From the NCBI GenBank assembly GCA_907165275.2, contig OU015654.1, forward strand, positions 1,629,501 through 1,693,500: a stretch of DNA of 64,000 bases. Direction: 5' to 3'. Of the stretch, positions 47,520 through 58,799 are shown piece by piece. The notes beneath the pieces were generated by a model, which saw nothing but the letters and a program-made list of their open reading frames with translations, did not search any database and had not been told where the DNA came from. Position numbers and translations under genes: made by a program. The stretch's first letter is position 1, and each line of letters opens with the position of its first letter. Origin of the DNA: Zygaena filipendulae (Eukaryota > Arthropoda > Insecta > Lepidoptera > Zygaenidae).

Positions 47520-47745
47520 TTACACCGGTGTTGCGTCGGCCGTCAGTTCGGCAGCTGCATCCGGCAGCGGGGGGTGGGCGGCGGTGAGTGGTGAGAAGGG
47601 AGGGGGTGATTTTAGAAAAATATCGGGCATCGGCAGCAACGCGTCAGGCAAGCTGCCACGTGCAGGTCTACGTGCTTCGGGACTGCGGGCGCATACGGTC
47701 GATGGCGAGCTTTTTAGCGCTTTCTTGCGCGAAGCAAATAACCCA
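47520..47745. promoter_or_regulatory. GC-rich island of unknown role
   Basis: CpG-rich block in AT-rich surroundings (CGGCAGCTGCATCCGGCAGC, then GGCGGCGGTGAGTGG, a possible splice donor at GGTGAG). Open frames exist on both strands, but their alanine/glycine or proline content follows from base composition and neither is recognised. It could be a 5' exon or promoter. Confidence 0.35.
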
Positions 47746-48264
47746 ACGTAAATCATACCTACCTAAGTATGTACCTGCACTCGATAGTTTATTCGAAACT
47801 CGGAGACAAAAGATCGAGTTTTAATCGTACGTATACGAATATTTCAAATAGACGTAGATGGCTAAAACTTAAGAAACTATGAAGAATGGCGAGAAATTCC
47901 CAAAGGACTAACCATTATAAGAACCGTGTAGGTACTTAGATTTCTTTTTTTAACGAAAACTTTACTTCCCAGAATTTGATCCTTAGAAGGCACGCTATGT
48001 GGTGGCGCATTAAAACAGTATGTTAAATTACAATCTATAACTCTTTACTACAAAATAAACAAATGATCAGCTAATTTATAAGTAGCCTAGTTAACTATCG
48101 AAAGGATTCTTGTTACTTGTCAATTTGCAATCGACTTGGATACTTGGCATACCGACGTTGAACGTTCTATCTGGCAGTGTGTAGTGAGCGCCCAACAGCG
48201 TGTGCCCACATCGGTCCACTGGACAGTTTGACAGGCGAGTTTTTCACAGCAGCCACGACTCGAG

Positions 48265-48367
48265 ATGCATTTCAGTACATTTTTCAGAAAAGCACCCTCT
48301 GTATTGCCAGACCTCTACAAATTTAAAGAAATCGCCTCAAACATAAAACGAGTGCCCGTGTTGCCAG
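48265..48367 (+). CDS. Candidate first coding exon of an unidentified gene
   Basis: An ATG opens 34 codons plus one base, then CCAG|GTGAGC, a strong splice donor in phase 1. The peptide starts MHFSTFFRKAPSV and ends in NIKRVPVLP, with a basic, serine-containing N-terminus that could be a mitochondrial presequence. If the next exon begins with G the junction reads VLPG, which resembles the entry to some cytochrome P450s; this is only a guess. The surrounding 48115-48400 is not a recognised repeat and is less AT-rich than average. No second exon was found; a Helitron begins 50 bases past the donor. A chance ATG-donor pair remains possible. Confidence 0.35.
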
Positions 48368-48418
48368 GTGAGCCGCTCGGTTCCTGTCCCGAACAGTTGT
48401 AAAAACTTTTATTATTCA

Positions 48419-48650
48419 CTAGCCGTGCCCCGCGGTTTCACTGCGTGAATTTCGGAAATTTCTTCCAAGATAACACGTGGTTCCATACAAATTTTGCAAC
48501 CCCTTTTCACCCTAGGGTTGAATTTTCAAAAATCTTTTCTTAGTGGACACCTACGTAACTTAAGGAGGATTTGTGCTAAATTTCATGGTTCTAGACCCGG
48601 TTGCAGCTGTGCGGCGTGTCAGTCAGTCAGTTTCTGTTTTTGTATATATA
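48419..48650 (-). mobile_element. Helitron copy next to the candidate exon
   Basis: A|CTAGCCGTGCCCCGCGG start; related to the TCTATACATATAAAATGC subfamily (CCTTTTCACCCTAGGGTTGA). Runs into a MITE end at 48653. Confidence 0.7.
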
Positions 48651-48652
48651 TA

Positions 48653-48750
48653 CAGGGTGTCCCGTAAATCGATGTCAAGCCAGGACCAGGTGATGGGCTA
48701 AGGCAGTATTTAACTGATTTAAAGATTTACCGTGAGTCTAGGCGCTTAGT
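48653..48750 (+). mobile_element. Solo left end of the CAGGGTGTCCCG MITE
   Basis: CAGGGTGTCCCGTAAATCGA TGTCAAGCC as at 54168, but no right end follows. It truncates the Helitron at 48419-48650. Confidence 0.7.
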
Positions 48751-48844
48751 ATGTACATATTCAAAGTAGCTTCCGTTATCTTGACAGTCAGTAGTCACAT
48801 CTTAAAAAGGCGTGGACGACAGTTACTTGTATCTTGTTGTTTTG

Positions 48845-49148
48845 CATCCATCTCATAAAAAATTAGATGCACAATCCCATAAAAAATTAGATGCACAATC
48901 CCACAATCAAAAGTTCACTTAAAAACTGTCCACAGTCGTGTTTACGTAGTTATAGCTGAAGTTATAGTTATAGTTGGTTGGTATTACAATAGTACTTACC
49001 GAAAATATGAAATTCCATCCTTTTTTAGGGTCCTAGATGTGTGGTTTTTACAAATTTTTAAACGAGCACGAATGCGACCGATTTAAAAGCGCACCCAAAT
49101 GTTCAAGTGGGCGCTCATTTCATGGGGACATTTTTTGACGCTGAACAA
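48845..49148 (-). mobile_element. MITE with ATCGATCTAAAAAGTAGAT ends, copy 2
   Basis: Reverse relative of 13275-13597. The unit CCCATAAAAAATTAGATGCA occurs twice at 48858-48904, a local duplication of its end. Confidence 0.75.
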
Positions 49149-49995
49149 AACATGTACCTTCAACAAGATGATAAATGTTTAACGTCACATACAACACGCC
49201 TTTATTTTTAACTAGCTGACCCAACAAAAATTGTCTTATAAAAAATCTTGATTTCATACCAATAAATTTTTTCCCGAATTTCTCTATTTTCTAGACATGT
49301 TTTCAATTTTGCATTTTCAAATAGCATATAAAATCGCCAACCAACGGCAGCGTATAATTTTTAACTATATGTATAAATACAAAATGATTAACGTTTTGCA
49401 ATAAAAATTATGACATTGTAGTAGAAGCTTTTAAAAAATAAGGCTACCATTTATTACATAGGTACAATTAATAGTCAAGTCTTTCCACAGATTGGTCACA
49501 ATCAATTCTCCTAACGGTGTGCTCGAGAAGGAAGAGGGCGGAGCAAAAAATTAATGATGGAAAATCAAGGGAAAGATAAGGGAAAGTGATCAGTCTGGAG
49601 CCACTGGGGAGGGTCGGGGTGCTATTGATTCTAAATTCAGTAGCATAGCGGTGAGATTACAGGGAACAAGCGTCGATGGTCGAGGTAGCGGAATATAGTA
49701 GCACTAGCTTCCAGAGAGGTCAGTGATACCGCTACTTGAGAGTTATTTAAGTGTAAAAAGTTTTTGGTTTCTTCATTAACTCTCGTTGCTGTATTTTTTT
49801 ATATGTAATTTGGTAGGTATGATGTATGACGATTTAAAGAGAGATTTCAGATAAAATTTTTGTATTTATCCATTTTTTAGATTATAAAAACTATGTAAGT
49901 TTTACAACTGAAACTTACCGTAAATTTAATTTTTCTGTAAAAATAGGAATTGTATAATTATTATTAAAATAAAAAAGCCGTTTTCTTTTAGTTTA
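49149..49995. other. Unassigned DNA
   Basis: AT-rich flanks; 49510-49760 is purine-rich and unique. No exon recognised. Confidence 0.45.
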
Positions 49996-50164
49996 TCTAT
50001 ATATAAAATGCTTTGTCCTGAATGACTGATGGATCAACGTACAGCCTAAACTGCTGATCGTAGAAACCTGAAACTTGGAGGGTGTATTCTTTGTATGACG
50101 TAGACATCCGATAAGAAAGGATTTTTGAAAATTCAAATCGGGTGAAACCGCGCGGGACAGCTAG
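49996..50164 (+). mobile_element. Helitron copy with an internal deletion
   Basis: A|TCTATATATAAAATGC start, ACAGCTAG|T end; the GGGATGAAAAGGGG block is deleted relative to 9288 and 42848. Confidence 0.85.
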
Positions 50165-50574
50165 TACGTAGATATAATTTAAAGCAACTAACTCTAGGTT
50201 TAGCTGGAAGAGTGCTGTGTAAAATATCATAAGATATAGCGGAACGCCAATGCACGTGCACTGTATAACATCCACGTGTCTATTATTTGGGAAACAGTGA
50301 TAGCATCGGAAAACATTTCCACGCTTCTTATTAATTACGTTTTGTTCATAACTTTCCGTTTGATCGGGCTTTTTCTTTTTATTTTATTAATATAATAGCT
50401 GAATAGACTCTATACTTTTGTTAACCTTATAGTTTGAGTGCACTCAGACTACCTATGTTGAATAGGCTTATAGACGTGCACTGAAATTAACATAATTATT
50501 ATCAAATCCGATTCAAGAGTCGCAACCAGTCCAAAACTATATCTCAGCCATAAAGCATAAAAAGCACACGGACG

Positions 50575-50720
50575 GAAGATGGCCGCGAGATTAATCGTGA
50601 CGTCACTGCCGGAAGTGACGTCGCGGGCCGACGCCGGAAGTGGGTGCGGGGCGCAGACCGGACGTCCGGCCGACGCGGACTGTTTGCTGGGGCTGTTCGG
50701 TAGATGTAGCTACGAAACTG
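50575..50720. promoter_or_regulatory. GC-rich cluster of YY1/Pho, CRE and ETS-type motifs
   Basis: In 70 bases: AAGATGGCCGC (50576), TGACGTCA (50598-50605), CCGGAAGTGACGTC (50609-50622) and CCGGAAGT (50634-50641). The combination is typical of housekeeping promoters in animals. The ATG of AAGATGG opens 69 codons with no recognised similarity. Not part of a repeat seen elsewhere in the window. Confidence 0.4.
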
Positions 50721-50999
50721 TACAAACAACTCTGAGGACAGTACGAGTTATACGACAAGAAAAGGATAGACTGATAACTTTCTCATAACACTGTCTCGTT
50801 GGGACGCGTTCTGTCAGTGGAATTTGGGTGGTTTTCGTTGGTGTTGGTACGGAAAACCACCACGCCTGCATGGATCTCAGTGATTCCGGTTGGCTCCATT
50901 TTATGTGCAGTGTAGGTTAAGAGTTTTATCATAATTAGATATTATGTAATACCTACTACTTTTGAGCTTTCAATTACAAAACACCTGTAGGAATAAAAT

Positions 51000-51165
51000 T
51001 ATATAATTATGTATAAGTAACTACCAAGGAGTTCCCGCGAGAACTCTGAGATAAAACGTAGCCTAGATTTTTTCCTGACAACGTGTATCGGTTGAGTAGT
51101 TAAGGCGTAAAAAGATAACAGAGAGACAAACAGGATTACTTTCGCATTAATAATGGATGGGTGGA
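51000..51165 (-). mobile_element. Helitron fragment
   Basis: GAGTTCCCGCGAGAACTCTG to ATTACTTTCGCATTAATAAT; 3' hairpin missing. Faces the complete copy at 51182. Confidence 0.65.
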
Positions 51166-51181
51166 TTTAATTATTAAAAAA

Positions 51182-51385
51182 TCCCTACTAATATTTTATA
51201 AATGCGAAAGTAACTCTGTCTCTCTGTCTGTTACGCTTTCACGCCTTAACGGCTCAACCGATCGTAATGAATTTTTTTGCATACACGTTGTCAGGGGCAC
51301 AGAGAAGGACATAGGGTACTTTCTATCCTGAGGTTCCCGCGGGATCTCCGAAATTAACGCGAGTGAAACCGCGGGGAACAGCTAG
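51182..51385 (+). mobile_element. Helitron copy, complete
   Basis: A|TCCCTACTAATATTTTATAA start, ACAGCTAG|T end, hairpin CGCGAGTGAAACCGCGGGG. Confidence 0.85.
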
Positions 51386-52262
51386 TTATTATATATTTTG
51401 TCAATACTTGACAAATTAAACGAGTAAGTAAAATTTTTATAAATTTCAATATTTATTTTTCTGCATTTCTAAAATCAAAAAATCACGTAGTAGGTACTAC
51501 ATATAAACATAGTTATTATCCAAAATGAATCCAGAACCAGTAAATATAAATAATATTCATTAAGAAATACCTATTTCACCCTTATGAACTTAGGTATGAC
51601 AAATAGCAAGCAAATAACTTTTGTATCTACGTCTGTTGGAAAGTTGGTAAGCACCGGATAAGTACGAACTATTCAGACGCAGAGAGTTCAGACAGAATGA
51701 GCCAACAAAACTCATAAAAGCCATTTGTAAGTACGTGTGTACTGCAGTCGGTACCCCCACAACTATCCGCTGGTGGCTGCTCGCTAGTGCTTTAAAATTA
51801 CAAACCGTCGGCCAAGTTTTAGAAAACTCATCCCACTTCGCTTCTGCAAAGGAGTTAGAATATAACATGGATACGAACGAAAGAATTTTGCAGAAATAAA
51901 ATAAGCTAGTAGGTAAATACCAAAATTTCTTACAACCAAAAGTAGATATTAATCAATATTAAGTCGTTTATATAAATAGTAATTATTGCACGACACACAC
52001 ATACACTACACGTACTGACAAGCCGGTAAATTCACTTGTATGAAGTATCGCGGGTGTGTCAAAACTGCCAAAAAATTTTTTGGCTAAAAAAATTAAATAT
52101 GTAACTTCGAAGTTGCTAACGGTTATAAGAAATTAATACATATAATTAGCTAATGTGCGTGATATTATTATGGTATCACAGTTAGCGTTAGTAGGTAGTT
52201 TGGACCTGTGTTGACATCATGACATGTCAGTCAGACGGTTGGTTATTCTTTTATATTACCTA
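51386..52262. other. Unassigned DNA with one open stretch
   Basis: Plus frame open from 51651 to 51899 (83 codons, with PTTIRWWLLASALKLQ); no ATG until its end and no family recognised. Confidence 0.4.
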
Positions 52263-52573
52263 CTAGCTGTGCCCCACTTTTCACCCGCGTGAAAAGTTTT
52301 TATGCAACAACTTTGTTTCCCGACATCCGATTTGGATAAAACAAAGCCTATATGTAGCTCGAGGCTAAGCTTAATCTACCTGTAAAAACCGCATGACACT
52401 CCGTTCAGTATATTCGGAGATTATCGCGAACAGACAGACAGACAGACAGAAAAGAATTTCAAAAACTCTTTTTTTGTGGTTGGTTACTATTCTGTTATCG
52501 CCCCCTGTCAAATTTTTCTTAAAAATATTCAATGTACAGAATCGCGGATTCTACTCTTTTATTATAGTACAGA
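52263..52573 (-). mobile_element. Helitron copy, ATAATAAAAGAGTAGAATCC subfamily
   Basis: A|CTAGCTGTGCCCC start; CAGACAGACAGACAGACAGA; GAATCGCGGATTCTACTCTT near its 5' end. A short hairpin-end fragment follows at about 52585-52640. Confidence 0.8.
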
Positions 52574-52899
52574 TGTATACCTACTACCTGTATCCCGCGG
52601 TTTTACCCGCGTTAATTTCGGAGTTCCCGTGGATATAAACTTTAAAGATGTAAATAAACAATGTTAAACGTTGTAAGTTCAAAATATAAACTTTTAGAGC
52701 TTTTGAAACACCTTATGAATACGACTTATGTTGTATGTTGTATTATGTTGTATGTATTGTTTATTGTTTTTAGTATACAATTATATAATAATAATAATAT
52801 AATTATACGTATAAGTATCTGTATGTTGTAAGTTTACGTAGTTTCTATTATTTCTCGTATCTATATAATATCAGTATTTATATATTTTTGTTTTTATTG

Positions 52900-53106
52900 A
52901 AATTTATTATGCAGATATCAATGCCGCACTATCTACCTTTCTTTTTACATTTCTCTCTACCGGAGGAGGCTGCCTATGAAAAAATTGCTTTCAGCAATAT
53001 AGGTCGCCTCATTGTACGTATCCATATGTTTCTGTGTTTTTGTAAATATTGTGTCTTCTACTGTGTGTGCAATAAAGATATTTGATTTGATTTGATTTGA
53101 TTTGAC
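52900..53106 (+). mobile_element. 3' end of a retroelement with a (TTTGA)n tail
   Basis: TACTGTGTGTGCAATAAAGA then TATTTGATTTGATTTGATTT. An AATAAA followed by a short tandem repeat is a common 3' end for non-LTR elements and SINEs. The body upstream is not recognised. Confidence 0.6.
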
Positions 53107-54167
53107 TTTATGTGAAAATATTTTTTTATTTATTTATGTCATAATATACTTCCTTATATTTCCATTTTAACGAAGCTCCCTGAGGCCTGAATAACACTTA
53201 CTGAATATAGCCAGTGTTACAATTAGATTCCGGAAAACCGCGATCGTTCACGGAGTTTCGTAAGAAAAACAAAAGTTAGCGTCAAACTGTAATTAATACT
53301 CCGTTAATAACAAAGTTCGTTGGTGCGTGGAGTTCTGGGCAGACGCAGGGAAACTATTCTGAACGAAATGAACCGAGAAAAATTATGAGCACAAATGACT
53401 TATATTTGAAGTGGAAACTTCTTTACCATCGTTGGGATTTGAAAATTTGATGAAACGAATAAGCGGCACTAAAACGCGAGATGAGAGACCAACATATTCA
53501 TGAATAGAATTTAGCCTGCGAGAGAATGAGTTTGAATGCAAGTATGGATAATGTGGTGCAGCTAGCGTAGCGCCCAAATTAGTTAAAACTGTGTTTCAGG
53601 CGCCAGCGGCATTCCCTTGAGTTACAAATTATTAAAATATGTATAAACTAACATATAAAAAAAGAAATAACCGAAAATCTAAACGTATGATGTAAAAGTT
53701 ACACTTGTAGTAAGGCACATTTCTATTTTTCGTTTTTAATTCACGTTTACTCCAATCTCCAAATCGTTTGTTTGCGGAATATGATTGTTATGAGGTTCAA
53801 TAATAAAAAAATATTTGTTATTACGAAATATTTTAACAGGCTATAACCTACTTATACATACATAGTTCAAGCAAACAAATAGTACTACCTACTTTCCACT
53901 TGTATAATTGAATAACTATAAAGACATCACAACTGAATTATCTTCTTTAAGAATAAATAAATTTATTTACATTAAAGTCTCTATAAAAGAGAAATTAAAA
54001 TTGTATTAGGTATGTCCATTGGAATATTTAAGCTTTACCGTGGCGATCCTGATTTCGAATCTCATATCAAGTTCACTGCGTGAATTTCGCAACGAAAGTT
54101 CCGGAATGGTGCATACATACCTACCTACGATTATAATATTATCTGTGCCTACGTATTACGTATTATA
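53107..54167. other. Unassigned AT-rich DNA
   Basis: No repeat or coding sign recognised. Confidence 0.5.
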
Positions 54168-54579
54168 CAGGTTGTCCCGTAAATCGAAGTCAAGCCAAAA
54201 TCGGGTATAGGCTAAGTCATAACAAGATAAAAACAAAAATAAAAAAAAATAAGAAAAACGTAAAAAAGTAATCTTTAAAAAAAATGGTCATTTATAAAAA
54301 TTATACAAATTTACACCCTGCGACGGTTCTTTAACTCCTGTTGCTACAAACCTTAATTTTTTTCAATTTTCTTCTTATTGTGTAATCCTGAATAGTGTTT
54401 CTGAAAACTACTGCTTGAAATTTAAGTTTTTTCCAATGAAGTTTTCAAAAGTTTTGCTTTCATTTCTCCTTTTTTTTTTAAATGGGCATAGCAAAGATTT
54501 TTATATTTTTGTGTTAACAGCTGTCATGACTTAGCCTATCACCTGGTTCTGACTTGATGTCGATTTACGGGACACCCTG
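54168..54579. mobile_element. MITE with CAGGGTGTCCCGTAAATCGA ends
   Basis: Inverted ends of about 55 bases (CAGGTTGTCCCGTAAATCGA left, CGATTTACGGGACACCCTG right) with TA on both sides. Interior is A- and T-rich without a frame. Confidence 0.88.
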
Positions 54580-55236
54580 TATATAGTACCTAGTACTATG
54601 ACGTAGGCATAGTCAGTGGAGCGCGTGCGAAAAGGTTTTCGCGTCGCTTGCGCCATCGCCATTATCACATCGCGTTGGACTCGAATTTCGTCTTTATTTT
54701 AACCACAGATTCAGAACAGATAGAAAGGGTAACAACTTAGTTTAGTATGAAACGAATGGGTAGTGTACGTCGCCGGGTGATTTTGGTAACAAAACTCACT
54801 CATTCATCACGCACAAAATGAAACCGCATGCGCTTTTATTTAGTTACTATTATCAAAACTCACAGTTTTGGATAAATGTTGTAGAGAAATAGACCTATTT
54901 AGGATTGTAATGAGGTGGCGATATCGTTATAATATCCTGTCTCATTTTTATGTTTTCTTTACCTACTATTAACACTGACTGTATTATCCTTTTTTTTATT
55001 TTGGGGTTTTATTTTAAGTTGAAAATTATGTAGCTATTGTTATTTTATTTTGTTCACTACTCACTCTTTTATTAGACTTGAAACGAATCAGATCAAAATT
55101 ATTATTTTTACTACTGTTTATTACTTGTAACTGTAAACTTAAAATGAACCATCTATTTCTACTACAAAATTTCTATTTACACAAATACGAGCAAGCCGGA
55201 GGTCGTAGAACCCCAGCACCCAACGTCCTTCCCCAG
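54580..55236. other. Unassigned DNA
   Basis: 54600-54680 is GC-richer (GTCAGTGGAGCGCGTGCGAA); the rest AT-rich. Confidence 0.5.
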
Positions 55237-55290
55237 GATGCCAGCAAAGGAAGTTTTGGGATAGTTGAGCATTTGCTCTAACTTCCTTTG
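55237..55290. repeat. Hairpin repeat AGCAAAGGAAGTT ... AACTTCCTTTGCT
   Basis: Ends AGCAAAGGAAGTT and AACTTCCTTTGCT are perfect inverted repeats about 25 bases apart. Same family as 18967-19020. Confidence 0.7.
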
Positions 55291-55489
55291 CTCCCGTGGC
55301 GGAACCTGCCCCGCCCTGATGACCTCTCTAGCCAATATATTTATTTTCTCTGTGATTTCAACCCATCGCGGTTAGCGTGCAACACGCCACCTCGCGTGCA
55401 ATCACCCGCCATTATATCCGATCTCGCACTGATCTCACCTCCATTCATTTGCACAGACAATCGGATGGTTTTAGAAATTTATTTATTTA

Positions 55490-55669
55490 CAAGCTGTTCC
55501 CAACGGTTTCATTCTCGTTAATTTCGGAGCTAATGCGGGAATTCCTCGATAAAAAGTACCTTTTCTGAACCTCTGACACATTGATTTATTATTTGGTATA
55601 TCAATGCTCTGACAACGATGATCAGAAAGTGTAACATACAAACAAACTCACATCCGCATTTATAGATAA
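55490..55669 (-). mobile_element. Helitron fragment
   Basis: AAGCTGTTCCCAACGGTTTC to CTCACATCCGCATTTATAGA, decayed at both ends. Confidence 0.65.
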
Positions 55670-55889
55670 CTATAGTTGTGCCCCGCGGTTTCACCCGCGT
55701 AATTCAAAGTTCCCGCGGGAATTCCGGGATAAAAGTACCCTATGTGTTAATCTAATGTATAAGCTATATTATTGTAAAGTTTCATTTAAATCCATCCAGT
55801 ATAGTTTTTGCGTGAAAGAGTAACAAACATCCATCCATCCATCCATCCATCTATTCTTACAAACTTTCGCGTTTATAATATTAGTAGGA
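55670..55889 (-). mobile_element. Helitron copy with a (CATC)n expansion
   Basis: Near-complete, ends AATATTAGTAGGA|T. CATC repeated about six times at 55827-55852 replaces the single copy of relatives. A further short piece (hairpin end only) follows at 55895-55945. Confidence 0.8.
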
Positions 55890-56146
55890 TGTTACTAGCT
55901 GTTTCCCGCGGTTTCCACCCGCGGTAATTTCTGTAAAAACTATGAGTTCCAAAGTCCTTGGATCGTTTTTTTTTTTATTTACGTCATGTCAAAATGTCAT
56001 TGCAAGCTTTGAGGTTTATGAGTACATACAACATAGGTACATAATGTAGACAAATACCTACGTACATACTAGCTACTTACCTAGTTTGATCTGGATCTTT
56101 CAACAGTACCTACTATACCTACTTACCTAATTTATATTAGTTAGGA

Positions 56147-56378
56147 CTAGATGCCCCGCGCGGTTTCACCCGCGATAATTTCGAGTGCCCGCGGAATTGT
56201 TCCAAAAAAAACTTTGCAACCCCGTTTCGTCACCTTTTCTGGTTGAATTTTCAAAAATCCTTTCTTATCGGATGCCTACGTCATACAAAGAACACACCCT
56301 CCAAGTTTCAGGTCTCTACGATCAGCGGTTTAGGCTGTGCGTTGATGATGATTGATCCATCAGTCATTCAGGACCATG
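56147..56378 (-). mobile_element. Helitron copy, TCTATACATATAAAATGC subfamily
   Basis: A|CTAGATGCCCCGCGCGG start; AACACACCCTCCAAGTTTCA and GATCCATCAGTCATTCAGGA; 5' tip missing. Confidence 0.75.
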
Positions 56379-56652
56379 GACCAATAAATCTTGTTTAATT
56401 GGTCCATGATCTGCGCCCAGGCGATTTTACCCAGTTGTATTCACCGCCATCTCGTAAAATATACGTGCATGATTACACTTTGGCACCACACAAGTAGCCA
56501 TACTTCCGTTCAGTACTTTCTATATTTTATAGTTCCATCTATACGCATGAGATGTCGTTTATTAACTATTTCTCTATCATAATTTAACGTCCTCATTCCA
56601 TTCTTCTCTAGAGCTACATCATCATAACTTTTATTGTTTAATTATTTGTTAA

Positions 56653-56960
56653 CTAGCTGTGCCCCGCAGTTTCACCCGCATGAAAGATTTTTATACAACA
56701 ACTTTTTACCGACATCCGATTTCAATGAAACAAAGCATGTAGCTCCAGGCTAAGCTTAATCTACCTGTGAAAACCGCATGACAATCGGTTCAGTAGATGC
56801 GGAGATTATCGCGAACAGACAGACAGACAGACAGACAGAAAAGAATTTTAAAAACTTTTTCTTTGGGCTTGGTTACTCTTCTTTTATCACCCCTCTCAAT
56901 TTTAGGTAAAAATATTCAATGTGCAGAATCGCGGATTCTACTCTTTTATTATAGTATAGA
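56653..56960 (-). mobile_element. Helitron copy, ATAATAAAAGAGTAGAATCC subfamily
   Basis: A|CTAGCTGTGCCCCGCAG start and TAGTATAGA|T end; complete relative of 44288-44589. A plus-strand fragment follows at about 56965-57115. Confidence 0.85.
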
Positions 56961-57115
56961 TTATGTAAAAAAGTTTGTTTGTTACGCTTTCACGCCTTAA
57001 CTGCTCAACCGGTCATCATATTGTTTTGCTTATCCGTTGTCAGGGGTACGAAGAACATAGATTAGGTACTTTTAATGTGCTTTTAATCTCGGTACCCCAG
57101 AATTGACCCGGGTTA

Positions 57116-57737
57116 TATAATGTACCTACACATCGGTGGCGATTTTTATGTACAGTGAACCCCTGACCATTCGATAAGCGTTACAAATCTCACACAATTA
57201 ATTAAATTACCTCAATTCAGTATAATTATCTTGTCCCGCATAACGCAAGAGATTAGAGATTAAACTGTAATTTGTTAATTACGAGGAATCCGGTAGGTAG
57301 GTACTTACGTAATTACTAACGTAGTACTTACCAAAACACGAGATTTTTTTATATTATGTAAGTAGTGCTGTGTAAATTGACTAAAACTAAAGTTTAATAA
57401 AAAGGGATGATAATGGGGTGAACTTATTTTATTGAAGCACCTACCGTTTTGTAGATATAGATAGCGTTATGAAAATCGGAATTAAAGTTTCAAGTGACTT
57501 GACGTGAACCCACTGGCAAGTGGCACAGATAAACGAATAGTCACAAAATATAATCCCCACAGTAACAATAAAATATTCCTACCTATATCGACAAACGGAA
57601 GTACCTAGATCGCCAGCAATACTGTGCTACGAGTAGATAATAGAGCTGTTATTGACATAAATCACATTGTATCGACAATAATCAATTGGGAACATGACTT
57701 GGAGAGTCCATTTAGCTCGAGTACCTACTCTTAGCCC
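57116..57737. other. Unassigned DNA left of the hAT
   Basis: AT-rich; nothing recognised. Confidence 0.5.
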
Positions 57738-58418
57738 GAGAGGCGTCTTTACCTATAGTGCAGGGTGTGCGGCGCACACGGGCGCCGGGTCTAAGGGGGC
57801 GCCGCGCGCCGAGCGCCCTTGCGACACATCCGAAGATGCGTCGCTCTCAAAGACCCTGCGCCCACCGTGGCCGACGCCGGGCGCGCGGTAGCAAAGCAAA
57901 ACTACTCCTTTTCCTACCTACTCTATTTAAATTTACACAATTACTTTTGTTTCAACATGAAAGCAGCCTTAAAACAGATAATAAAAGATTAAATCGGCGT
58001 AATGTCGCATCGCTACCAAAGGCGGGTGCCGGCATCGGCACCTGTTTGTTTTGATTCGTTTGACAACACGCCACGGCCGACAATCATTGCTAACTCGGCT
58101 GTATTAGAATGCTATAAAGTTCAAAATTAAATTTCCCAGGGAAGTGCGGCGGTCATTTTCAAAGGCTTGTGTACGCGTGCCGCAATTTTTGTTTTACCGC
58201 TACATCGTAGTTTTGCGAAATAAGCCTTGATGCAATTGGATTAAGTATCATCTTTGAGTAAACATGTAAATATGAAGTAAATCGGCTTTTCTTTTGCCAA
58301 AAATTATATAAAAGGTAAGATTTGGTTAATTGCTTTCACAATTATTGCGACATGCCTCGAGGTCGGAGGTCATCAAAAATAGCTACCGAAATTCATGAAA
58401 ACAAAACATCGGTGATAG

Positions 58419-58799
58419 ATAGTAATAGACACCGCAATCACTAAGTTCGACGAACGGTTCGAACTTTTGAATGAAAATAATGTAATTTTTTCATTTCTTC
58501 AAAAATTGAAAAACTGGAAAGATTTGGACACTGATACACAAAAAACACATTGCTCTAATTTAGAAAATAAACTTTGCCATGCTGGCTCTTCAGATGTGGA
58601 ACAGTTCGAGCTCTATAATGAAATCGAATTATTACCAATGTTTATTGATGATTCCATTACGCCGTTGGATATTTTAAATTACTTATTTACGAATAAATTA
58701 ATTTCAGTGTTCCCAAATCTGTCCACAGCACTGAGGATACACCTGACACTTCCAGTCACGGTCGCACATAGCGAAAGGTCATTTTCTAAACTAAAAATA
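58419..58799 (+). pseudogene. hAT transposase C-terminal region, 5' portion
   Basis: 127 codons open from just after a TAG at 58416, ending at the TA used by the Tc1-like insertion. Translation includes FDERFELL, FPNLSTALRIHLTLPVTVAHSERS and SFSKLKI, the hAT dimerisation region of ZMYM1-like transposases. No ATG near the start and the N-terminal half is missing, so this is a relic. It continues in frame at 60375 once the insertion and one TA are removed. Confidence 0.8.

Noticed and set aside
50579..50788. 69-codon frame as a protein-coding gene
   Set aside because: Composition follows the GC island, no known similarity; kept only as part of a possible promoter or first exon.
51651..51899. 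83-codon open stretch containing PTTIRWWLLASALKLQ
   Set aside because: No start, no recognised family; frames of this size are frequent in the window. Possibly a transposon relic.
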